Source of the DNA: an uncultured Alphaproteobacteria bacterium
Lineage (GTDB): Bacteria > Pseudomonadota > Alphaproteobacteria > RF32 > CAG-239
Length of the DNA stretch: 10,669 nt
Assembly (NCBI GenBank): GCA_944391355.1
Contig: CALXTG010000185.1
Location: 1 to 10,669, forward strand
Direction: 5' to 3'
Shown: positions 6,114-10,669 of the stretch, one piece after another
How the letters are laid out: each line of letters opens with the position of its first letter
How positions within the stretch are numbered: position 1 is the stretch's first letter
Notes under the pieces: model-generated
The model's database searches: none
What the model saw: only the letters and a program-made list of their open reading frames with translations
What the model was told of the DNA's origin: nothing
Position numbers and translations under genes: made by a program

Positions 6114-6854
6114 TTATTTGGCAATCGATTCAACAACTTCCCCGGCGCGGCGTACCGCGGACAAAGCCTTTTCGTGCATATCTTCGACTTCTTCTTTATC
6201 ACGGTTAACTTTGGCTCTTTCCTGCTGTGCTTCCTCGTCATAGGAAATCGGTTTAAAATCCGTATAAAATTCAGGATCTTTGGGCGAATAATATTTAAAT
6301 AAGCCGTTGCAGTTTTCGCTGACCGAAGTGCTGACTCCGATCTGCGCGCCGTCCGCTCCCAAAGCCGGATCGCTTCCGGTCGTGCGGCAGGATTTGATAT
6401 TGATTTCGACATTTTCCAGCATCAAAAAGCACCGGTCGCTTTTAACGCTGTTTTTAACGGTTATCTGTTTGCCCGGCGCCAGCGGCGGCAAAGAAATCGG
6501 CGCCGACAGCTCAACCGTTGTAAAGGCGTCGGTTCCGGCGCCGCGGCGGTACGACGGCGTATTGTCTACCCGACGGCCGCGGAAAGTCGTGGCCTCTTTC
6601 TTCTCTTCGGCAATTGTGCCCTCAACCACGGTGTCTTTCCACACCAAATCCAGACTGACATTGGAAACCGTTACCCGGCTGTTATTGTAAAAAGTCGTGC
6701 TGAACTCGCAGGATTCAACCAGATTGTCGCTGTTTTTAACCGGTTTAATATCGTGGATTTTGAACATAACCGAACTGTCGGCAGCCTGAACGCCAACCGC
6801 CGTCAAACTCATGACCCCGGCCAGAAGTACCGTCAAAAATTTATTATTTGCCAT
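6114..6854 (-). CDS. Secreted protein of unknown function, C-x13-C-R family, copy 1
   Basis: The product has 246 residues. I chose the ATG at 6854 because an AAGGAAAA-type Shine-Dalgarno site (core 6864-6867) lies 9 nt upstream and the signal peptide then starts properly (MANNKFLTVLLAGVMSL, cleavage after VQA near residue 24); an in-frame TTG at 6878 is less likely. The mature part is a beta-rich domain with Cys at about 49, 142, 156 and 182. CFLMLENVEINIKSCR matches the C-x13-C-R motif of the downstream neighbour, and VSNVSLDLVW matches its SNLSLKLRW. The last 50 residues form a charged helix. It is the first gene of a three-gene operon with its paralogue and a lytic transglycosylase. No known family recognised. 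Confidence 0.86.
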   Translation of the reverse strand: MANNKFLTVLLAGVMSLTAVGVQAADSSVMFKIHDIKPVKNSDNLVESCEFSTTFYNNSRVTVSNVSLDLVWKDTVVEGTIAEEKKEATTFRGRRVDNTPSYRRGAGTDAFTTVELSAPISLPPLAPGKQITVKNSVKSDRCFLMLENVEINIKSCRTTGSDPALGADGAQIGVSTSVSENCNGLFKYYSPKDPEFYTDFKPISYDEEAQQERAKVNRDKEEVEDMHEKALSAVRRAGEVVESIAK

Positions 6855-6863
6855 TATCGTTTT

Positions 6864-6867
6864 TCCT
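6864..6867 (-). promoter_or_regulatory. Ribosome binding site that decides the start at 6854
   Basis: AGGA within AAAAGGAAAA on the minus strand, 9 nt before the ATG at 6854. It lies downstream of the alternative TTG start at 6878, which therefore is not needed. Confidence 0.65.
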
Positions 6868-6897
6868 TTTTCCAACAATAATCAGGATTTTGCCATT

Positions 6898-6925
6898 ATG
6901 ATAGCCGCCCCGCGGCAATAATCAA
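6898..6925 (-). promoter_or_regulatory. Possible promoter of the secreted-protein/transglycosylase operon
   Basis: On the minus strand TTGATT (6920-6925) and TATCAT (6898-6903) are spaced by 16 nt. The spacer contains a GC-rich dyad, GCCGC-GGG-GCGGC (6904-6916), flanked by ATTAT/ATAAT arms. The dyad might be an operator or simply a weak hairpin after the uracil-DNA glycosylase gene; it has no T-run on either side. Confidence 0.4.
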
Positions 6926-6950
6926 GTTTAATTTATTTTACCAACAAATA

Positions 6951-7760
6951 TTATCCGTTATCCCCGTCAGCGGCGCGGTAATCTTTAACCAAGCGCAGCA
7001 GATCTGACCAGGCCTTGGCCTTCTGTCCGGCATTACGCAGCAGATAAGCCGGGTGAAAACTGGCCAAGACCTTAACATTTTTCCCCGCTGTCGTTTTATA
7101 TTCCATCCAGCGGCCGCGCATGCGCGAAATCGTTTCGGCATTTTCCAGCAAGGCATTGGCCGCGCTGCCTCCCAGCAAAAAGATATAATCCGGCGCAATC
7201 AAATCTATCTGCCTTTTTAAAAACGGCAGGCAAACCGCAATCTCGGCATCTGTCGGCGTGCGGTTTCCGGGCGGACGCCACGGCAGAACATTGGTAATAT
7301 AACAGCTGGTCCGATCCAGGCCCGCCGCTTTCAGCATTTTATCCAGCAGCTGGCCGCTGCGGCCGACAAACGGGCGCCCGATCCGGTCTTCATCGGCGCC
7401 AGGCGCTTCGCCGATTAAAACAATCCGGGCCTGCGGATTGCCGTCGCTGAAAACCGTATGCGCCGCCGTCAGTTTTAAACTGCAGCCTTCAAAATTTTCC
7501 ACGGCCTCGCGCAATTTATCCAGATTATCAATGCTCAGGCATAAATCCCGGGCATTGCGGCAGGCGTCCTGCGTCGCCTGAGCCAGTTCGGTCGTCGCCT
7601 GGCGATACGGCGCCGCCGCGGCCGGCGGTTCGCGTTTCGGCAGCTCGCGGATAACGGGCTCTTCTTCGGCAAAGCCGAACGGAACCTCCCCAAGAGTCTC
7701 ATCGACCCCGGCGGCCAGATACCATTCTAACATTTCCCGGACTGACATTTCATTATTCAT
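6951..7760 (-). CDS. Uracil-DNA glycosylase, family 4/5-like (SPO1 DNA polymerase-related)
   Basis: The 269-residue protein removes uracil from DNA as the first step of base excision repair. Visible family motifs are LIGEAPGADEDRIGRPFVGRSGQLLD (active-site motif GEAPGADED at 117-125), CYITNVLPWRPPGNRTPT (153-170), LLGGSAA (195-201) and FHPAYLLRN (motif with His 236). Cys 93, 153 and 177, with one of Cys 67 or 74, could bind the 4Fe-4S cluster usual in family 4. The first 80 residues are a variable extension, common in alphaproteobacterial members. I place the start at ATG 7760: a longer frame reaches a GTG at 7841, but that region overlaps the likely promoter. An ATG four codons further in (7748) is the alternative. 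Confidence 0.93.
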   Translation of the reverse strand: MNNEMSVREMLEWYLAAGVDETLGEVPFGFAEEEPVIRELPKREPPAAAAPYRQATTELAQATQDACRNARDLCLSIDNLDKLREAVENFEGCSLKLTAAHTVFSDGNPQARIVLIGEAPGADEDRIGRPFVGRSGQLLDKMLKAAGLDRTSCYITNVLPWRPPGNRTPTDAEIAVCLPFLKRQIDLIAPDYIFLLGGSAANALLENAETISRMRGRWMEYKTTAGKNVKVLASFHPAYLLRNAGQKAKAWSDLLRLVKDYRAADGDNG

Positions 7761-7803
7761 AATAACACCCAAGCTACCGCAAAAATACAATTTTTCAAGA
7801 CTA

Positions 7804-7832
7804 ATGATAAAGTTAACCCTAACAAATCGCAA
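7804..7832 (-). promoter_or_regulatory. Probable promoter of the uracil-DNA glycosylase gene
   Basis: On the minus strand TTGCGA (7827-7832), 17 nt, TATCAT (7804-7809). Transcription would begin near 7797, giving a leader of about 37 nt to the ATG at 7760 and excluding the upstream GTG start. Confidence 0.5.
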
Positions 7833-7872
7833 TTTATTCACTAAATTAACAGTATATAAGCCTATTTTAGTA

Positions 7873-7900
7873 TTGTATCATAAAAAAATTTAGATAAAAT
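7873..7900 (+). promoter_or_regulatory. Probable promoter of the TPR lipoprotein gene
   Basis: TTGTAT (7873-7878), 16 nt, TAAAAT (7895-7900), followed by GAGG at 7915-7918 twelve bases before the ATG at 7931. It is divergent from, and does not overlap, the glycosylase promoter. Confidence 0.5.
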
Positions 7901-7930
7901 AACTCCGTATTAATGAGGACAAAATAACCT

Positions 7931-9721
7931 ATGGCAAAATTCGGCTTTATCATCATTTTAATTTCCGGCGTGATCTTTTTCAATTCCTGCTCCCGCAAAC
8001 CGGAGCTCCCGGCCGCGGAAGCCCCCGTTCAGAGCGGGAAGGAAGAACAGCGCATGTCCAAAGCCTACGGCGCTTACATCGCCGGACGGGTTGCTCACCT
8101 ACGCAATAATTTTAATAAAGCCGCCGATTATTACATTGAAACCCTGCAAAGCGACCCCGACAATCCTGAACTGGTCAGCCGGGTCTATCTGCTGCTGGCT
8201 TCGGAAGGACGCATTGACGAAGCGGCCAAATATGCCCGCATTTCCCGGCAAAACGGCGACAATAACAACTTCATCAATATCATTCTCTCCGTCAACGACA
8301 TGAAACACGGCCGCTATGAAGAAGCCGGCAAAGCCATCAACAGCGTCAATAATCCGATTTACAAAAACTTTATCAATCCGCTGATGACAGCCTGGATTTA
8401 TGCCGGCGCCGGCGAAGCTGACAATGCTCTCAACGCGCTTGAGCCGCTGAAAAAAGAACCGGGTTTCAAAGCCCTTTACATTTTTCAGGCCGGCATGATC
8501 AACGATTATTTCGGCCGCAATGCCGAAGCCGAAAGACTCTACGACCGGATTGTAACCGACGAAAGCGCGGAAATGTCCTTTCGTTCTTTGCAGATAATCA
8601 CCAATTTTTATCTCCGCAATAATCAAAAAGAAAAAGCCGTCCGCCTGGTAAAAAAATATAATGACGAGAAACTGCTGGCCGATATGCTGGAAAAACTGGC
8701 GGATAACGTACAAAATGCCGACCCCGCGGCAACACAGCCGATTCTGACCGACGCCAATATCGGCATGGCCGAAGCGTTGTTCCGCATTGCCGGCACCCTG
8801 CGTCAGGGAGCGGCCGGAATTGATTTGGCGCATATGTTTATCAGCATGTCGATTTACAGCAATCCCAAATATGATTTGGCCAAACTGCTGCTTGCCGACA
8901 TTCTTGAAAACCGCGAAATGTATGCCGAAGCCAATCAGGTTTATGACGAAATCGACAAGGATTCCGAAACTTATTATACGGTACAGCTCAAAAAAGCCAA
9001 TAACTATGTCATGATGGAAGACTACATTCCCGCCGAAATCCTTCTTAAATCCATGGCCGCGGAAAACCCGCGCAGTTATCAGCTCTTTTTGGATCTCGGC
9101 GACCTGCTGCGAATGCGCAACAAACAGGACGAAGCCATAAAATATTATCTGCAGGCAATCAAAAAAATTCCCCGGCTGGAAAACCAGCACTGGATTCTTT
9201 TTTATGCGCTCGGGGTTTCCTATGAACAAAACGAAGACTGGAAAAAAGCCGAAAACAGCTTCAAAGAAGCTATGAAATTAAGCGGCAATCATTATCTGGT
9301 TCTCAATTATCTGGGATACAGCTGGCTCAAACAGGGGCGCAATACCGAACAGGCTTTCGGCATGATTGTCGACGCCTATAATCAGGCGCCCAACGACGGG
9401 CATATCAGCGACAGCCTCGGCTGGGCTTTTTATCAGCTCGGCATGTACGACCAGGCTATCGCCTATCTGGAAAAAGCCGCCGAAATCGAACCGGCCAATG
9501 CCGTCATCAGCGACCACCTCGGCGACGCCTACTGGTTCGGCGGACGGAAAAACGAAGCCCGTTTTCAATGGAAGCACGCCTTAACCATGAAAGACGACAG
9601 CGGCGAACTTTCGGTAAAAAATGTCAAAAACAAAATCAAAAACGGTCTGAATGAACCGCGGATTTTATCTTTTAACCAAGCGACCGTCGATGAAAAGATC
9701 AAAGAGATAACGGCCGAATAA
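7931..9721 (+). CDS. TPR-repeat lipoprotein
   Basis: The 596-residue protein begins with a short hydrophobic signal ending in FNSC, so Cys20 is the probable lipidated residue; the lipobox is not classical (Phe at -3), but the protein should be envelope-anchored. The rest is helical with many TPR motifs: residues about 45-115, several degenerate repeats in the middle, and a well-conserved C-terminal block with LNYLGYSWLKQG, DGHISDSLGWAFYQLGMYDQAIAYLEKAAEI and SDHLGDAYWFGGRKNEARFQWKHAL. This C-terminal block is characteristic of a TPR lipoprotein family common in alphaproteobacteria and pseudomonads, thought to support envelope assembly by protein-protein contacts; its exact partner is unknown. 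The stop codon overlaps the next ATG by one base (TAATG), so the two genes are translationally coupled. Confidence 0.92.
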   Translation: MAKFGFIIILISGVIFFNSCSRKPELPAAEAPVQSGKEEQRMSKAYGAYIAGRVAHLRNNFNKAADYYIETLQSDPDNPELVSRVYLLLASEGRIDEAAKYARISRQNGDNNNFINIILSVNDMKHGRYEEAGKAINSVNNPIYKNFINPLMTAWIYAGAGEADNALNALEPLKKEPGFKALYIFQAGMINDYFGRNAEAERLYDRIVTDESAEMSFRSLQIITNFYLRNNQKEKAVRLVKKYNDEKLLADMLEKLADNVQNADPAATQPILTDANIGMAEALFRIAGTLRQGAAGIDLAHMFISMSIYSNPKYDLAKLLLADILENREMYAEANQVYDEIDKDSETYYTVQLKKANNYVMMEDYIPAEILLKSMAAENPRSYQLFLDLGDLLRMRNKQDEAIKYYLQAIKKIPRLENQHWILFYALGVSYEQNEDWKKAENSFKEAMKLSGNHYLVLNYLGYSWLKQGRNTEQAFGMIVDAYNQAPNDGHISDSLGWAFYQLGMYDQAIAYLEKAAEIEPANAVISDHLGDAYWFGGRKNEARFQWKHALTMKDDSGELSVKNVKNKIKNGLNEPRILSFNQATVDEKIKEITAE

Positions 9722-10179
9722 TGAAAGAATCTACCGATACGCTGATTGAAGACATCATCGGCCTGCCGTGGCTGATGCGCCGCCGTTTGGAGATTTTTTA
9801 TACCCACCTGCCCCGCAGCGGCGACAATCTGCAAAAACTGCGTCACGAAGCGCGGCTTTGTTCCGCCCTCGCCGATTTTAACCGCAAACGCCGTTTCATA
9901 CTGCCGATCCAGACTCTGTTGGTCGAAGATACCGCCTTTGAAGATCTGGCCGTCAGCATCGGCTTTAAACGCGAAAATAAAAACTTTCCCGATATTTGCC
10001 GGCAGCTGCGACTGCTCTGCACCGGCTATGTCCGCGACCGCCGCCGCAATATTAAAGATGATTATCAAAGCCTGAAACAATCCCGCTTTCTGAATACGGC
10101 CAGCTGCATTCTTAACCGCCGCATTTCCGAACGCGGTTTGGAAAGCTTCTATCAATTAAGGCAAAAAAAGCTCCATTAA
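9721..10179 (+). CDS. Unrecognised 152-residue basic protein, coupled to the TPR lipoprotein
   Basis: The ATG overlaps the stop of the TPR gene (TAATG), so it is the second gene of that operon. Codon use matches its neighbours and the frame is open throughout, which argues for a real gene. The product has no signal peptide or membrane segment, is rich in Arg, Lys and Leu, and is predicted mostly helical: LPWLMRRRLEIFYTHL near residue 15, RHEARLCSALADFNRKRRF near 41, CRQLRLLCTGYVRDRRRN near 93. It probably stays in the cytoplasm. It has no motif I can assign. The TAA stop overlaps the stop of the convergent esterase gene. Confidence 0.75.
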   Translation: MKESTDTLIEDIIGLPWLMRRRLEIFYTHLPRSGDNLQKLRHEARLCSALADFNRKRRFILPIQTLLVEDTAFEDLAVSIGFKRENKNFPDICRQLRLLCTGYVRDRRRNIKDDYQSLKQSRFLNTASCILNRRISERGLESFYQLRQKKLH

Positions 10180-10669
10180 GCAATCATATTAATCATTTTG
10201 GCAGCTTCCTGCAATTCGGAAGAAATAATCCGATGATCCAGCCCCGGAATATAAACCGATTTCAGATGAAGGCCGTGACTGAGCAGCCAATGACGCGACG
10301 CCTCATGCGTTTTGGAAAGGATCGAATTATCGGCATCGCCATGCATCAGTAAAATCTGCGGATGTGCGGAAAGTTCTTTTTCCAGCCGGTTTTTTCCGGC
10401 AACAATGCCTGAAAACATAATACAACCGCCCAAAACCGACTTGCGGGTCAAGGCCGTATAAAGCGCCAGCTGCGCCCCCTGAGAAAAACCGGACAGATAG
10501 GTATGTCCGTCGTCAATCTTAAATTGCTGCTGCAACTTGGTAATAAAATGATTGATTTTCAACGCCTGTTCTGCCAATTGCTCTGCCGCGGTGTCATAAA
10601 TTTCCATAATCTCCGCCGTTGAACACTGTGGATTCCGTCTTTTTCCCTGCGGGTCAAAAGCGTCAATAC
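10176..10669 (-). CDS. Carboxylesterase/phospholipase family alpha/beta hydrolase, 5' end missing
   Basis: The frame is open to the window edge, so the gene starts beyond it; the first ATG seen (10607) is internal, because the 20 codons before it (IDAFDPQGKRRNP...) match the segment preceding the first helix in this family. The visible part has the complete catalytic triad of the Abhydrolase_2 group: nucleophile Ser in YLSGFSQGAQLAL (codon near 10484), Asp in LLMHGDADNSI, and His in GLDHRIISSEL. Members hydrolyse short acyl esters or lysophospholipids in the cytoplasm; the substrate here cannot be told. About 60 N-terminal residues, including the oxyanion-hole strand, are probably missing. 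The gene converges on the unknown gene at 9721-10179 with overlapping stop codons. Confidence 0.9.
   Translation of the reverse strand, partial: IDAFDPQGKRRNPQCSTAEIMEIYDTAAEQLAEQALKINHFITKLQQQFKIDDGHTYLSGFSQGAQLALYTALTRKSVLGGCIMFSGIVAGKNRLEKELSAHPQILLMHGDADNSILSKTHEASRHWLLSHGLHLKSVYIPGLDHRIISSELQEAAKMINMIA

Noticed and set aside
6904..6916. The GC-rich hairpin as a Rho-independent terminator of the glycosylase gene
   Set aside because: No T-run follows on either strand; the stem is only five pairs.
7761..7841. N-terminal extension of the uracil-DNA glycosylase to a GTG at 7841
   Set aside because: The extension covers a good -35/-10 pair at 7804-7832, is AT rich and adds nothing like the family.
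8099..9229. A 376-codon open frame on the minus strand opposite the TPR gene
   Set aside because: Composition (Phe, Ile, Gly, Val rich) is that of an antisense frame; the plus strand encodes clear TPR repeats.

Overview
The window looks like chromosomal DNA of an alphaproteobacterium. A uracil-DNA glycosylase of the SPO1-polymerase-related type, a lytic transglycosylase and a TPR lipoprotein lie together in an arrangement typical of that class, with moderate GC in genes and AT-rich gaps. A host-associated (gut-type) lineage is possible but is only an inference.

Positions 21-3401 hold a complete diversity-generating retroelement (DGR), all on the minus strand. In transcription order it has a template repeat (TR, 3401-3291), a DGR reverse transcriptase (3250-1943), the accessory protein Avd (1956-1588) and a target gene (1442-21) ending in the variable repeat (VR, 138-26). 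TR and VR align over about 102 columns with 17 substitutions at TR adenines and one elsewhere, which is the footprint of adenine-specific mutagenic retrohoming. The target is unusual: a flagellin-like N-terminal coiled coil, a beta-helix-like middle and a DUF1566/C-type-lectin-fold C-terminus that carries the VR. The VR also has a 2-nt tandem duplication relative to the TR, so the last 12 residues are read out of the frame for which the TR is built.

Positions 3402-3626 form a short noncoding leader upstream of the TR, with AT-rich palindromes and DnaA-box-like sites. Upstream of it on the same strand, 3627-6854 is a compact three-gene operon: two related secreted proteins of unknown function sharing a C-x13-C-R signature, then a Slt-type lytic transglycosylase. 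A uracil-DNA glycosylase gene (6951-7760) precedes it.

From 7761 to 7930 a divergent promoter region separates the glycosylase from a plus-strand pair, a TPR lipoprotein (7931-9721) and an unrecognised 152-residue protein (9721-10179) coupled by TAATG. The last gene is a carboxylesterase/phospholipase-type hydrolase on the minus strand, cut by the window end; its stop codon overlaps that of the gene before it.

The DGR genes form one functional unit: TR RNA is copied with errors at adenines by the reverse transcriptase with Avd, and the cDNA replaces the VR, diversifying the presumed ligand-binding face of the target. The remaining genes look like housekeeping and envelope functions with no visible link to the DGR beyond position and strand.
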